From: Pseudoalteromonas rubra
GTDB taxonomy: Bacteria > Pseudomonadota > Gammaproteobacteria > Enterobacterales > Alteromonadaceae
Length of the DNA: 64,000 bases
Assembly (NCBI RefSeq): GCF_000967655.1
Contig: NZ_JXYA01000020.1
Location: 53,786-117,785, forward strand
Direction of reading: 5' to 3'
Shown here: positions 18,499 to 27,911 of the stretch, piece by piece
Layout: the number at the start of each line of letters is the position of its first letter
How positions within the stretch are numbered: the stretch's first letter is position 1
Program-made: the position numbers and the translations under genes
The notes under the pieces: generated by a model
The model's input: the letters and a program-made list of their open reading frames with translations, nothing else
Database searches by the model: none
Told to the model about the DNA's origin: nothing

Positions 18499-21153
18499 TT
18501 ACAGTTCGTACTTCACCTTAAAGAAGACGCTGCGCCCTGTGATGTCATAGGTATTGCCTTCAATGCCTGAAGGAACAGTTGATACATGTGGAGGCTCTTC
18601 GTCCAACAGGTTGTCGACCCCCATTGAGAAGGTCCAGTTTTCCTGATACTTATACGCAGCGGTCACATCAAAGCGGGTATAAGAATCGATCATGGAATCC
18701 GCTTTAGCCAGATCTTCCACTTCATCCATCCACTGAGTACGCAAATCAATGGTCAAATCATCCTGTTTCCAGGTCACAAAACCCGATAGCTTGTATTCAG
18801 GTAACAATCCAGCGTTTGAGCCGTTGTCGAAGGTGCCAACCCGGTCTATTACTTCTGCTTCCGGGTGTGCCTGGTCGTTGTACTTTTCGTACCAGGACAA
18901 CTCAGCGCCAAAATTAAATCCACCTATGCTGGTGTCCAGGGCATAGTTTACCCCCAGATCAAAGCCGGACACTTCACGTTCAGAGAGGTTCAGATAAGTG
19001 ACGTCGACGCGCTTAATGTTGCCATTGGCACTTCGGATGACACGATTTCCCAGCTCAGTATCGCCCGCCGCATTCTTGTCGATAAAGTACTGCTTGGGGT
19101 TATCAATGGCGTTTTCTAAGGTAATGCTGAAATAATCCAGACGGATGTTGAAGTCATTATCCACCGCCGGGCTCCACACCACTCCGGCAGTAAAGCTCTC
19201 GGACTCTTCTGCTTCAAGCTTAACCGAATTACCCGTTGTGATTGTCAGAAACTGGAGAATATTAGGATCTGATTGCGTAACACATCCCTGGGTTGCCGGG
19301 GTAGACCCGGCATTGTCGGCACTACAGGGGTCTGTCAACCAATCAAATGCCTCCGAGTCGCCAAGATAAAGCTCCTGCAAAGACGGGGCACGGAACCCGG
19401 TAGAGTAAGTCGCACGCAGCTTTACAGACTCAACCGGATTAAAGTCAAAACCGATTTTGGGGTTCAGCGTATCACCAAAGTCACTGAAGTCGGAATAACG
19501 CAGCGCCAGGTTGATATCAAAATTTTCCGTTACCGGAATTAACGCCTCAGCATAGGCCTCACTGACATCCCGACTGCCCTCGGTGGCTTTGAGGTTAACC
19601 CCGCCTATGGTGCCAAAGTTTTCAATCAGGCCATCCGGTTGCTTGTCGAAACGCTCGTTTCTGAACTCCACCCCGGCAGCAAAGCCAACCGCCCCGGCAC
19701 TCAGTTCGAATAAATCGCCATTAACGTCGAAGTGATAAGACTCCACATTGGCTTTACCGGCCATCTGCACGTCGGTCAGCACATAACGCCATTGTTCTTC
19801 GTTCATGGCACCGGCCGGTGCCAGCGGATCCATCTGCACGCACCCTTCCACCTGGGCACAGACGTCTTTATCGCCCACGGCCAGTTTCAGGCGCTCTTTG
19901 TTGATCACGTTAACATAGATCTGGTGATAACGGCTCTGTGAGCCCAGCGCCTTGGCACTCCACTGCCAGTTGTCGTTAAAACTGCCCTGCAATGACAGCA
20001 CAATACGGTCAAACTGGGTGTCGTGGGCAAAGAAACGCGGCTCGCCGGAGTCAGTCATACGGCGACGCCAGTCAGCCACATCCTGACCAAAAATATTATA
20101 CTGGCTGGTGGCCTTCCACGACACATCTCCCACCTCAAAGGCGGAGAAGATCGGGGCATAAGCCCAGGTCTCAAACACTTCGGTGTCTGAGTGGATAAAC
20201 TCGCCCTTAACAATCAGCTCATCGCTGAGCTCATAGGTGCCGCTACCATAAATAGAAAAGCGTTTGTTATCAGGTATTTCAGAGGTGACCTGTTGGTAAT
20301 TATAGCGCTCAAACTGCCCGCTGTAACCGGACAGATCCGTTGCTGAATTGATGCGGGTTACAGTTGACGCGTCATCCTCATTGCCGGTGAACACCACGCT
20401 GCCGTCGTCATTGGTTTTATAACCTGAAATTGCCGCCAACCCGGAAGGGATAGCTGAGCTTAGCTGCGGCGTTACCCGAGTCGCATCACGGTCCCGAGAA
20501 TATACCGCGTCCTGCTTATAAATATTGGCCCCGATCACAAATGAGCCTTTATCCGATGCGCCACCGAACAACAGGTTCATACTGGTAGAGTCGCCGCCAT
20601 CTTCTTCTGATACCGACTTGTTTACATCGACCGAAAAGCCCTCATAGCGCTCTTTAAGAATAATATTCACTACCCCGGCAACGGCATCGGAACCATAAAT
20701 GGCCGATGCGCCGTCTTTGAGCACCTCAATGCGCGCAATCGCGGAAGGGGGAATGCTGTTAATGTCGACGGTTTCGCCATCCGAGGCATTATTGGCGGCG
20801 CGCTGGCCGTTGATCAAAACCAGAGTCGCCGTACCGGGCAAACCCCGCAGGTTAATACTCGATGTGGCGCTACCAGCCTGGGTAGTGTTGGTGATCCCGG
20901 TAATGGCAGGTAGGCGGTTGATAAGATCGGCCACGTTTTCAACGCCGGAAATCTCAATCTGAGCGGCATCAACAATCGACACCGGGGCGGATTTTTCCAG
21001 ATCATGGCGTTTGATCCGCGATCCGGTTACTTCAATGCGCTCAACCTCAGCGCTGCTTTCTTCACTCAGTGCGGGTAGAGCCACCACACTACTGGCCAGA
21101 ACAGAGCCACCAATGGCATACTGCACGGCGCGCAACAGTTTATTCTTATTCAT
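18499..21153 (-). CDS. TonB-dependent outer-membrane receptor
   Basis: An 884-residue receptor. It has a signal peptide ending around residue 28 (VVALPALSEE), a TonB box-like segment near VERIEVTGSRIKR, a plug domain (about 50-165) with LVLINGQRAAN and VEVLKDGASAIYGSDAVAGV, and a long beta-barrel with frequent aromatic strands, ending GRSVFFKVKYEL with the terminal aromatic/hydrophobic residue expected for BamA recognition. The GSRIKR start and large extracellular loops resemble receptors for peptides or polysaccharides rather than siderophores. No adjacent substrate enzymes identify the ligand. A 467-bp leader precedes it. Confidence 0.92.
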   Translation of the reverse strand: MNKNKLLRAVQYAIGGSVLASSVVALPALSEESSAEVERIEVTGSRIKRHDLEKSAPVSIVDAAQIEISGVENVADLINRLPAITGITNTTQAGSATSSINLRGLPGTATLVLINGQRAANNASDGETVDINSIPPSAIARIEVLKDGASAIYGSDAVAGVVNIILKERYEGFSVDVNKSVSEEDGGDSTSMNLLFGGASDKGSFVIGANIYKQDAVYSRDRDATRVTPQLSSAIPSGLAAISGYKTNDDGSVVFTGNEDDASTVTRINSATDLSGYSGQFERYNYQQVTSEIPDNKRFSIYGSGTYELSDELIVKGEFIHSDTEVFETWAYAPIFSAFEVGDVSWKATSQYNIFGQDVADWRRRMTDSGEPRFFAHDTQFDRIVLSLQGSFNDNWQWSAKALGSQSRYHQIYVNVINKERLKLAVGDKDVCAQVEGCVQMDPLAPAGAMNEEQWRYVLTDVQMAGKANVESYHFDVNGDLFELSAGAVGFAAGVEFRNERFDKQPDGLIENFGTIGGVNLKATEGSRDVSEAYAEALIPVTENFDINLALRYSDFSDFGDTLNPKIGFDFNPVESVKLRATYSTGFRAPSLQELYLGDSEAFDWLTDPCSADNAGSTPATQGCVTQSDPNILQFLTITTGNSVKLEAEESESFTAGVVWSPAVDNDFNIRLDYFSITLENAIDNPKQYFIDKNAAGDTELGNRVIRSANGNIKRVDVTYLNLSEREVSGFDLGVNYALDTSIGGFNFGAELSWYEKYNDQAHPEAEVIDRVGTFDNGSNAGLLPEYKLSGFVTWKQDDLTIDLRTQWMDEVEDLAKADSMIDSYTRFDVTAAYKYQENWTFSMGVDNLLDEEPPHVSTVPSGIEGNTYDITGRSVFFKVKYEL

Positions 21154-21620
21154 TTCCTTACTCCTGAATACTAACTTTCGTTGTGTTTTTTAAGTTGTCC
21201 GTACTACTTAACCGGCAAAGTGCGCAGGCTGATCCCAAAATTAGGGTCAACACACATTTAGTAACACAAATGTACAGAATTCACAAACAAAGAGTGTGAG
21301 CACTGAAAATTTACAACGAAACGTTCACGTGTTAACTGGATAGCACCGACGGATCTCCAGGGCAGCAACATAAATGCGTTGAACATCAATAAGAAATCAC
21401 CATAAAAAAAGTGAGCTATTTAAATAACTTGGGGGGTTATGCTCTGCTGCTGGATTGCAGCGCTTAGGCGAGGCGGAGTGTAGAGCCATTGTTACAGGCT
21501 ATCTAAGTAAACCCGGACCAGGGCGTTTGCCAGCGGTGGGCACGATAATGAAATCACCCAAACGTATAAAATTAGTTGTTTAAATAAGCCACACCGTTGC
21601 GGCGTGGACTTATAAGCAGC
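21154..21620. other. Non-coding region upstream of the TonB receptor
   Basis: No ORF with support. It contains AT-rich tracts near 21180-21300 that probably hold the receptor promoter, and a small hairpin CCACACCG-TTG-CGGCGTGG around 21588-21606. No recognisable riboswitch or repeat. Confidence 0.5.
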
Positions 21621-21652
21621 AAAACCAGAGCGGGTATATCCGCTCTGGTTTT
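21621..21652. terminator. Terminator after the TIGR04219 gene
   Basis: AAAACCAGAGCGG and CCGCTCTGGTTTT form a perfect 13-bp stem around a six-base loop, seven bases beyond the stop at 21659. It is symmetric and could work on both strands. Confidence 0.9.
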
Positions 21653-21658
21653 ATTGAT

Positions 21659-22420
21659 TTAGAAATGAACCTGCACGCCTGCAAACGGACCCGATGCATC
21701 TAAATCGGTAGTGATATCATCAACATCGTCCAGTTCAACCACCATAGAGCGATAACCCGCGCGAACTGCCACATCCACAGCCATATTATCGATAAACTCC
21801 CAGGCAACGCCAATCTGGAAGTCCTGGATTTTACTGTCATCAATGGCCAGTAAACTGCCTTCGGCAAACACACTCAACCCGGTCAGTGGTAAGCCTACTT
21901 CGCCTCTGAGGTAACCCAGCGGGATAAAGCCTGAAAAGTCCACCGTTTCTGTGGTTGATTCGCCGTTAGCAAAACCGGTAACGCTGATATCGCCATCAAA
22001 GTGTTTGGCATTCAGACCGAAGTCAAACGACACCAGGTCGTTGTCGAACAGCTCATAATACAGGATGTAATCCATGTGGTTCAGATCGCCCACTGTATTC
22101 ACTGTACCGCCCACGGTGAAGCTTTTGTCACCGAAGTCGAAGGTTTCATTCAGTACTGCTGAACCTTCCAGTTTTAACTCGGTATACTTGAGCTTGACGT
22201 TCGGCACTAAAGGCACCGGATGCTCAAGCGCGGCATAGAAGCTCGAGAAGTTTTTATCAACAAAGTCAAAGTCTTGCTGATTGCCCTTGTTCGCAAAGCT
22301 ACCTTCTGGCTCTGCGCCCCATGCTTCACCACCCAAATATAACCCTAACAGGGTGTCTGCTTGTGCTGCAGGTGCGAGGCAGGCCAGAGATAAGGCTGCC
22401 GCTAAACAGTACTTTTTCAT
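21659..22420 (-). CDS. TIGR04219 family outer-membrane beta-barrel protein
   Basis: A 253-residue exported protein with a clean signal peptide (cleavage after APAAQA, residue 21). The mature part alternates short beta strands, starts TLLGLYLGGEAWG and ends SGPFAGVQVHF with the C-terminal Phe of outer-membrane barrels. It matches the TIGR04219 family found in marine gammaproteobacteria. Function is unknown. It is four bases from the upstream DUF2333 gene, so the two are surely one operon. Confidence 0.85.
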   Translation of the reverse strand: MKKYCLAAALSLACLAPAAQADTLLGLYLGGEAWGAEPEGSFANKGNQQDFDFVDKNFSSFYAALEHPVPLVPNVKLKYTELKLEGSAVLNETFDFGDKSFTVGGTVNTVGDLNHMDYILYYELFDNDLVSFDFGLNAKHFDGDISVTGFANGESTTETVDFSGFIPLGYLRGEVGLPLTGLSVFAEGSLLAIDDSKIQDFQIGVAWEFIDNMAVDVAVRAGYRSMVVELDDVDDITTDLDASGPFAGVQVHF

Positions 22421-22424
22421 TTAT

Positions 22425-23423
22425 TTATCCTTGCGCTAAAAGTTCACTGAGTTCAATAAGAGCCGCATTGGCCCGGGAAATATAGTTCGCCATCACCAGC
22501 GAGTGATTGGCGACCAATCCAAAACCACTACCATTTAAAATCATCGGGCTCCACACGGTTTCCTGCGTGGCTTCTAATTCCCGGATGATCTGTTGCAGGC
22601 TCACTTTTGCATTTTTCTTCTCGAGCACATCCGCAAAGTCGTATTCTACCGCTCTTAAAAAGTGTAACAGAGCCCAGGTGGCACCACGGGACTCATAAAA
22701 TACATCGTCAATCTTCCACCAGGATGTTTTCACTTCGTGATGATTGGCGGCAGAGGTTGCCTGATTCGCTGCGCTGTCGCCAGCCAGGTCAGTGTTCAGC
22801 CTGTCCTGGCCAACACTGGCACTCAGCCGCTGACTTAGGCTACCCAAGCGTTTTTCAGCCTCTTTCAGCCAGCCCCTGAGGTTATCTGCCCGGGCGTAAA
22901 ATTGACTGCCCTGATCGGCGGGATTAGAAATTTGCAGCAAATAGTCATTCAGATGCGCAATACCGGTGCGATACTCGCCTTCGGCGCTGGGCCATAACCA
23001 GGCCGTTGAGCTTATATTAAACTGCGGCTGGGCCTTTTTCAGACTGGGGTGCTCGGTTGATTGCGACTGAGAACGACTAAAATCTTTGCGCATAGACAAG
23101 GCCATGTCACGTACCATTTCCAGCGCGCCATATTCCCAGGCCGGCATATTGTCCATGATCACACTCGGTGGTAGCACATCATTAGATAAATAGCCTCCCG
23201 GTTTATCGAGCAAGGTTTGCGATACGGAAATAAGCGTGTGGGTAGTGACGTAACCGGTCACCAGCTGAGTGTTAGTCTGCTCGGCGTGGCGCTGCGCACT
23301 GCCCACCACATCGAACTGCTCAGGCTCCGCACTCCAGTAAATTGCCAGGCCATAACCGAGCAACAGGATTGCCGCCAGTGCAGCCCAGACTTTCCCCATA
23401 TGACTGTGTGTTTTGTGATCCAT
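22425..23423 (-). CDS. DUF2333 family membrane-anchored protein
   Basis: A 332-residue protein with one N-terminal transmembrane helix (VWAALAAILLLGYGLAIYW, about 13-31) and a large periplasmic part. DUF2333 signatures include TLLDKPGGYLSNDVLPPSVIM, NMPAWEYGALEMVRDMAL and the C-terminal SPMILNGSGFGLVANHSLVMANY. ATG 23423 has GGAGTC upstream; the TTG one codon before is less likely. It is followed by the TIGR04219 porin-like protein, suggesting a shared envelope role; no biochemical function is known. Confidence 0.88.
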   Translation of the reverse strand: MDHKTHSHMGKVWAALAAILLLGYGLAIYWSAEPEQFDVVGSAQRHAEQTNTQLVTGYVTTHTLISVSQTLLDKPGGYLSNDVLPPSVIMDNMPAWEYGALEMVRDMALSMRKDFSRSQSQSTEHPSLKKAQPQFNISSTAWLWPSAEGEYRTGIAHLNDYLLQISNPADQGSQFYARADNLRGWLKEAEKRLGSLSQRLSASVGQDRLNTDLAGDSAANQATSAANHHEVKTSWWKIDDVFYESRGATWALLHFLRAVEYDFADVLEKKNAKVSLQQIIRELEATQETVWSPMILNGSGFGLVANHSLVMANYISRANAALIELSELLAQG

Positions 23424-23431
23424 CAAGACTC

Positions 23432-23941
23432 CTAGTGATGCTGATGTCCATTTTTCGCGTTATGCATCTGCGCCTTTAGTGACACCACTTCAATCAACCC
23501 ATAGACGCGATTGCCATCAGCAAAATATAGTGTAAGTTTACGATTTTCGCCCACTTTTAATGGTTTTGTCGGCTCAAAGGCCATCAGATGGTAGCCGCCG
23601 GGCTTAAATTCAACCTGGCTATCTGGCGCTATCTCAAGTTTGTCTATCTTTTGCATGCGCATCATGCCATTGACGTGGGTGTGTTCGTGGATCTCAACTC
23701 GCCCCAGCCCTTCTATTTCGGCCTTAACTAAGGTCATAGCCTGCTGGTTGGTATTGGTCAGGGTAAAATAGCCGGCGGTCGAGCTGGCTGTAGGCAGAAA
23801 ATCCCGCAGCCTGGCGTGCATCAACTGCATCGAGCCCGGCTCAGCATGGGCATGATGTGCCGCCTCATGGGTATGGTCCGGATGTGCCTGTGACATCCAG
23901 GGCAAAGTACACAGTAAAAAGAAGGCTAAATTTTTGATCAT
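23432..23941 (-). CDS. Periplasmic copper chaperone of the PCuAC family
   Basis: A 169-residue secreted protein with a signal peptide ending after MSQA (residue 19) and a histidine-rich head (HPDHTHEAAHHAHAEPG). The PCu(A)C core (about 40-150) carries the metal site HEHTHVNGMMRMQK and, twenty residues on, GGYHLMAF, i.e. the His-Met...His-x-Met copper ligands. It also ends in GHQHH. These proteins carry Cu(I) in the periplasm, often toward cytochrome oxidase. It lies 8 bp upstream of the DUF2333 gene. Confidence 0.9.
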   Translation of the reverse strand: MIKNLAFFLLCTLPWMSQAHPDHTHEAAHHAHAEPGSMQLMHARLRDFLPTASSTAGYFTLTNTNQQAMTLVKAEIEGLGRVEIHEHTHVNGMMRMQKIDKLEIAPDSQVEFKPGGYHLMAFEPTKPLKVGENRKLTLYFADGNRVYGLIEVVSLKAQMHNAKNGHQHH

Positions 23942-24055
23942 AAGCGCTTTCCTTGTTGAGTATAGTTCATTGACTATACCACATTAGCCTTAGTTTAACG
24001 CGCTTTCATCACCATTTCTTTACAGCCTGCTGCTGCGTTCAATCTAGCGCCTAAT

Positions 24056-24088
24056 GCCAAAACAGGCGCCTTAGCACAGCGCCTGTTT
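24056..24088 (-). terminator. Terminator of the psp operon
   Basis: AAACAGGCGC (24060-24069) pairs with GCGCCTGTTT (24079-24088) and on the minus strand is followed by a T-rich run. The hairpin overlaps the last codons of the operon's final gene. Confidence 0.8.
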
Positions 24089-24394
24089 ATCACTCACCAA
24101 CCAGCCGATTGCAACCAAAAATAACAACGGAATGGCAATCAGTACCGAGTTAAATAGCAGTGCTAATACTAGCCCAATGAGCACAACTAACATAACGCCA
24201 AGCAACCCTATGCTCAGCAAAGCCAACAAAGCAAAAACGGCGATCATAGCCACAAACAGGCTCAGCATTTCGATCCCAACCCAGCTTATATCCAGGACCA
24301 TCTCAGGGACACTGAACCAGGCCAGTGGCGATGACACCCAGGACAAAGCGGATAGCATCACTAAACCAATCAGTAAGATAAATGCCGCTTTCAT
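24071..24394 (-). CDS. Small hydrophobic protein of the psp operon
   Basis: A 107-residue protein made almost entirely of membrane helices (about four), starting MKAAFILLIGLVMLSALSW and ending WLVSDKQALC. It has no recognised domain. AGGAGGCAC upstream of ATG 24394 gives a strong ribosome site. It is the last gene of pspA-pspC and could replace PspB or PspG, neither of which I find here, in membrane stress sensing. Confidence 0.7.
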   Translation of the reverse strand: MKAAFILLIGLVMLSALSWVSSPLAWFSVPEMVLDISWVGIEMLSLFVAMIAVFALLALLSIGLLGVMLVVLIGLVLALLFNSVLIAIPLLFLVAIGWLVSDKQALC

Positions 24395-24403
24395 AGTGCC
24401 TCC

Positions 24404-24610
24404 TCAGGTGCGCTCCGAGAGCACAATCCAGGCGATAAAGTACGCCACCATTACCAATACCGGTGCTGTAAGTGCCAGTAAGACGGTGATCACACGGACC
24501 AGCCAGGTTGGCATATCCAGCCTGTTTGCGACATTGACACATACCCCGGCCACTTTTTTGCGCGGTTGCTGCGGGCGTGTTGTACTGTAATAAGTATCAT
24601 GTTCTGTCAT
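24404..24610 (-). CDS. pspC: PspC domain protein
   Basis: A 68-residue form of PspC. It has a polar N-terminus, then KKVAGVCVNVANRLDMPTWLVRVITVLLALTAPVLVMVAYFIAW, the PspC signature followed by a single membrane segment. PspC normally senses inner-membrane stress with PspB and binds PspA. It is shorter than E. coli PspC (119), lacking the C-terminal cytoplasmic tail. ATG 24610 follows AGGAGAGATCT; the GTG five codons upstream overlaps that SD. Confidence 0.86.
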   Translation of the reverse strand: MTEHDTYYSTTRPQQPRKKVAGVCVNVANRLDMPTWLVRVITVLLALTAPVLVMVAYFIAWIVLSERT

Positions 24611-24669
24611 CAGATCTCTCCTCACTATAACTACCTTGCGGGGCCTGTGGGCACCGATATTGTTTTCAC

Positions 24670-25335
24670 CTAAGCGGGTTGCGTTTTTTGTTTCAACTCG
24701 GCCAGGGCTTTATCCACTTGCTCTTCACGTGCCAGTGTCTCCAGCGCCTGCCATTGCGCTTGCTCTTTGCTGACCAGCTCATAACTGTCAACTTCGGCTT
24801 CGACCCGCTCAACCTTACGTTCAAGGTATTCAAATCGACTTAAAGCGTCTGCTATCGACTGCTGACTTGCCACACTGCGTGCTTTCAGCTGGGTGGTGGC
24901 TGTGTCTTCACGGCGTGCCAGCTGCGCTTCTTTGTGGCGTAGCTGATTAAGCTTTTCAGTCAGGGTTTGCGCGTCCTGCTCCAGCTTGTCATAAGCCTGC
25001 TGTAACTGCGCCGCCTCATCTTCAATATGCTGCTGGGCTTGCTGACATTTTTGCTTTTCCAGCAACGCAGCGCGGGCCAGATCTTCGCGGTCTTTTTGCA
25101 GCGCATACTCAGCCTGCTGTTGCCACTGCTCGGCTTTTTTAGCCAGCGTCTGATTGCGGCGCGCCAGCGCTTTTTGCTCACAGATCACCTGTACCACAGT
25201 GCTGCGACATTCACTGAGCGCCTCCTCAAGCTGAGTCAGAATCTGACGCTGGTTTTTTTTCGGGTCATCTGCTTTGTCGAGCAACGCATTAAACTCGGCT
25301 TTGATTAAATCTTCGATTCGGTCGATTAAGGCCAT
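24670..25335 (-). CDS. pspA: Phage shock protein PspA
   Basis: A 221-residue coiled-coil protein, E. coli PspA length (222). It starts MALIDRIEDLIKAEFNALLDKADDP, the amphipathic membrane-binding helix of PspA/IM30/ESCRT-III proteins, then long heptads through residue 215 (KALARRNQTLAKKAEQWQQQ and LEYLERKVERVEAE). PspA stabilises damaged inner membrane and in enterics inhibits the activator PspF. ATG 25335 is chosen because GGAGCC precedes it and it begins with the conserved MALIDR. Neighbours are pspC and a hydrophobic protein; pspF is not in the window. See the sigma-54-type promoter upstream. Confidence 0.94.
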   Translation of the reverse strand: MALIDRIEDLIKAEFNALLDKADDPKKNQRQILTQLEEALSECRSTVVQVICEQKALARRNQTLAKKAEQWQQQAEYALQKDREDLARAALLEKQKCQQAQQHIEDEAAQLQQAYDKLEQDAQTLTEKLNQLRHKEAQLARREDTATTQLKARSVASQQSIADALSRFEYLERKVERVEAEVDSYELVSKEQAQWQALETLAREEQVDKALAELKQKTQPA

Positions 25336-25373
25336 GACAGGCTCCTTGAGTAAGCTAATGTTGATTAACTTAT

Positions 25374-25389
25374 TCCAAGGTTTATGCCA
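25374..25389 (-). promoter_or_regulatory. Candidate sigma-54 promoter of pspA
   Basis: The minus strand reads TGGCATAAACCTTGGA, matching TGGCACG-N4-TTGCW with exact -24/-12 spacing; only the -12 GC is changed, to GG. It would place transcription about 28 bases before the pspA start. psp operons are classically driven by sigma-54 and PspF, which supports the call. Confidence 0.6.
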
Positions 25390-25465
25390 AAACACATTTA
25401 TGATTAAAAATCAGATGGTTAAATAAAAATATTGATTGTAGAGACAAGAGATAAAGAAAGGGGTG

Positions 25466-25500
25466 TGGTCAAAAAAGCACATTGTTAGCTTTTTTGACCA
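25466..25500 (-). terminator. Terminator of dusA
   Basis: TGGTCAAAAAAGC (25466-25478) pairs with GCTTTTTTGACCA (25488-25500), a perfect 13-bp stem with an A/T-rich middle, ten bases past the dusA stop. Confidence 0.75.
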
Positions 25501-25509
25501 AAATTAGAA

Positions 25510-26523
25510 CTACAGTTCCGGTACAAAGCTCAACGCTTTTTCCATCACGCTGATATCGGCGCTTTTACCATGGCCATTTTCCGACAAATGACGACGGAAA
25601 CCACGGGCACCCGGCTGGTTTTGGAAAATCCCCAGCATATGGCGGGCGATATGCCAAAAGTTCGCACCCTTAGACATTTCAGCCTCAATGTAGTCGTACA
25701 TGCTACGGACAACCTGATGACGGGTCTGGGTAAACGCCGGCGCACCATACAGGGCGCTGTCAACCTCAGAGAGCATAAATGGATTACTGTAGGCTTCTCG
25801 GCCTATCATCACGCCATCCAGGTGTGCCAGGTGATGCTGACATTCCTCAATGGTTTTAACGCCGCCATTAATACTGATATGAAGATCCGAATAATCCTGC
25901 TTGAGCTTATACACCCGAGGGTAATCCAGCGGAGGAATTTCGCGGTTTTCCTTAGGGCTCAGGCCCTGCAACCAGGCCTTGCGGGCATGAATGATAAAGT
26001 CATCACAGCCGACGGCTTTTGAGGCTTCAATCAACCGGGTCAGGAATTCATAGGAGTCCTGCTCATCAATCCCAATGCGGGTTTTCACCGTCACCGGGAT
26101 AGAGACTTCGCTTTTCATCGCTGCGACACACTCAGCCACCAGCTCAGGTTCTGCCATCAGACATGCACCAAAACGACCATTTTGCACCCGATCCGACGGA
26201 CAACCTACGTTGAGGTTCACTTCGTTATAGCCGTATTGCTCAGCGCGCTTTGCACATTCAGCCAGGGCTTTAGGGTCTGATCCGCCAAGCTGCAATGCCA
26301 CCGGCATTTCGTGCTCACCAAAATGCAGGTAATCGCCCTTACCAAAGATAATCGCGCCTGTGGTGATCATCTCAGTGTAAAGCACCGCGTGCTGAGTCAA
26401 CTTACGGTGAAAAGTCCGGCAATGGCGATCAGTCCAATCCAGCATGGGCGCAACGGAAAAGCGGCGAAACGCCGAATTGCTTGTGTCTAGCGGGCTTGCG
26501 CCTGAATTATCTGTGTTTGTCAT
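25510..26523 (-). CDS. dusA: tRNA-dihydrouridine synthase A
   Basis: A 337-residue flavoenzyme that reduces uridine to dihydrouridine in the tRNA D-loop (positions 20/20a in E. coli). The TIM barrel starts at [19 protein letters not shown] (about 22-40), has [22 protein letters not shown] with the catalytic cysteine near 115, the KTRIGID flavin motif and [16 protein letters not shown], a DusA-specific segment. GAGGTAGT precedes ATG 26523. The upstream region carries an 80-bp tandem repeat with two possible -10 boxes. Confidence 0.95.
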   Translation of the reverse strand: MTNTDNSGASPLDTSNSAFRRFSVAPMLDWTDRHCRTFHRKLTQHAVLYTEMITTGAIIFGKGDYLHFGEHEMPVALQLGGSDPKALAECAKRAEQYGYNEVNLNVGCPSDRVQNGRFGACLMAEPELVAECVAAMKSEVSIPVTVKTRIGIDEQDSYEFLTRLIEASKAVGCDDFIIHARKAWLQGLSPKENREIPPLDYPRVYKLKQDYSDLHISINGGVKTIEECQHHLAHLDGVMIGREAYSNPFMLSEVDSALYGAPAFTQTRHQVVRSMYDYIEAEMSKGANFWHIARHMLGIFQNQPGARGFRRHLSENGHGKSADISVMEKALSFVPEL

Positions 26524-26619
26524 ACTACCTCTGAACGCTCAAATTAACAGCTCGAAACTGCCAACAAGACTAATACCAAACTACATGCTGGCCCGTCTGT
26601 CGCAAATAGTGGGTCGCGA

Positions 26620-26780
26620 GTGGCCATCAAAATAACTAAGGGGAGAATTATACACGCTGTTGTGGTGAGTTTCACCCAGCGTTGACAGGGAGTGGAGTAA
26701 GTGGCCATCAAAATAACTAGGGGTGAATTATACACGCTGTTGTGATGAGTTTCATCCAGCGTTGACAGGAGGTGGGGTAA
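26620..26780. repeat. 80-bp tandem repeat with dyad and -10 box upstream of dusA
   Basis: Two copies, 26620-26700 and 26701-26780, about 92 percent identical by eye. Each contains, on the minus strand, a TATAAT (26647-26652 and 26727-26732), just before which lies a dyad: ACGCTG-TTGT-GGTGA-GTT-TCACC-CAGCGT in copy A (26654-26682) and the same with GATGA/TCATC in copy B (26734-26762). The dyad change is compensated on both arms. It may be a doubled promoter-operator for dusA or a structured RNA. Confidence 0.8.
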
Positions 26781-26801
26781 GCGGCCACGCCGGGCCGCTT
26801 A
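26778..26801 (-). terminator. Hairpin after galE
   Basis: TAAGCGGCC (26778-26786) and GGCCGCTTA (26793-26801) make a perfect 9-bp stem with a six-base loop, eight bases past the galE stop. No T run follows on the minus strand, so termination may be partial. Confidence 0.6.
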
Positions 26802-26808
26802 TTGAGGG

Positions 26809-27825
26809 TTAACCTTCATACCCGTTCGGGTTTTGGCTTTGCCAGCGCCAGGTGTCCTGCATCATCTCATCGATGCCACGCTGTGCTTGCCAGCCTAGTT
26901 CATTCAGGGCTTTTTCAGGGGCGGCATAACACGCGGCAATGTCGCCATCGCGTCGCGGTTTTACTTCGTAATTGATTGGTTTACCTGCGGCTTTTTCAAA
27001 GGCTTTGACCATGTCCATTACCGAGTAGCCATTGCCTGTGCCGAGGTTATAGACATGCGCGCCGGATTGCGCTGCTATCTTGTCCAGCGCTTTCAGGTGA
27101 CCAATGGCCAGGTCAACAACATGAATATAGTCGCGTACACCGGTACCATCATGGGTGTCATAGTCATTGCCAAACACGCCCAGCTTTTCTAGTTTACCCA
27201 CTGCAACCTGTGCAATATAAGGCAGCAGATTGTTTGGAATACCATTGGGGTCTTCGCCTATCTGGCCTGAGAGATGTGCGCCAACCGGATTAAAGTAACG
27301 CAAAATCGCAAACGCCCAGCGCGTATCTGATTTAGCCAGGTCTTGCAGGATCATCTCTACCATCAGTTTAGAGGTACCGTACGGGTTTGTTGTGCCACCC
27401 ACAGGGAACTCTTCACGGATTGGTAAACTGGCGGGGTCGCCATAAACGGTTGCAGAAGAGCTAAACACCAACTGAAATACACCGGCATCGCGCATTGCAT
27501 CGAGTAAAGTCAGCGTGCCCTGCACATTGTTTTGATAATACTCGACTGGCTTTTGTACTGACTCGCCGACCGCCTTTAACCCGGCAAAGTGGATCACCTG
27601 CTCTACCTGATGTTTAGCAAAAACCCCGTCGAGAAATGCTTTGTCGCAGATATCACCCTGATAAAAGGTCGCAGCGCGACCTGTCAGCGACTCTACGCGC
27701 TGCAAAGATTGCTGCGAGGCGTTACTCAAGTTATCGACAACAACCACATCCTTGCCTTCATTTAGCAACTCCAGCACAGTATGCGAACCAATATACCCGG
27801 CACCACCGGTAACTAAGACGGTCAT
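26809..27825 (-). CDS. galE: UDP-glucose 4-epimerase
   Basis: A 338-residue short-chain dehydrogenase-type epimerase, the same length as E. coli GalE. It interconverts UDP-glucose and UDP-galactose for lipopolysaccharide and exopolysaccharide synthesis. The NAD-binding motif [11 protein letters not shown] (residues 6-16), catalytic FSSSATVYG and YGTSK, and [16 protein letters not shown] are all present. ATG 27825 follows AGGAAAAGAACT; the longer reading to 27870 adds residues unlike the family. Confidence 0.96.
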   Translation of the reverse strand: MTVLVTGGAGYIGSHTVLELLNEGKDVVVVDNLSNASQQSLQRVESLTGRAATFYQGDICDKAFLDGVFAKHQVEQVIHFAGLKAVGESVQKPVEYYQNNVQGTLTLLDAMRDAGVFQLVFSSSATVYGDPASLPIREEFPVGGTTNPYGTSKLMVEMILQDLAKSDTRWAFAILRYFNPVGAHLSGQIGEDPNGIPNNLLPYIAQVAVGKLEKLGVFGNDYDTHDGTGVRDYIHVVDLAIGHLKALDKIAAQSGAHVYNLGTGNGYSVMDMVKAFEKAAGKPINYEVKPRRDGDIAACYAAPEKALNELGWQAQRGIDEMMQDTWRWQSQNPNGYEG

Positions 27826-27911
27826 AGTTCTTTTCCTAAAAATATAACTGTGCTCATTGTAAACGATCACGTCGGATGTGTCAGTGCTTTGCCGATAATG
27901 ACCGCGCCTGT

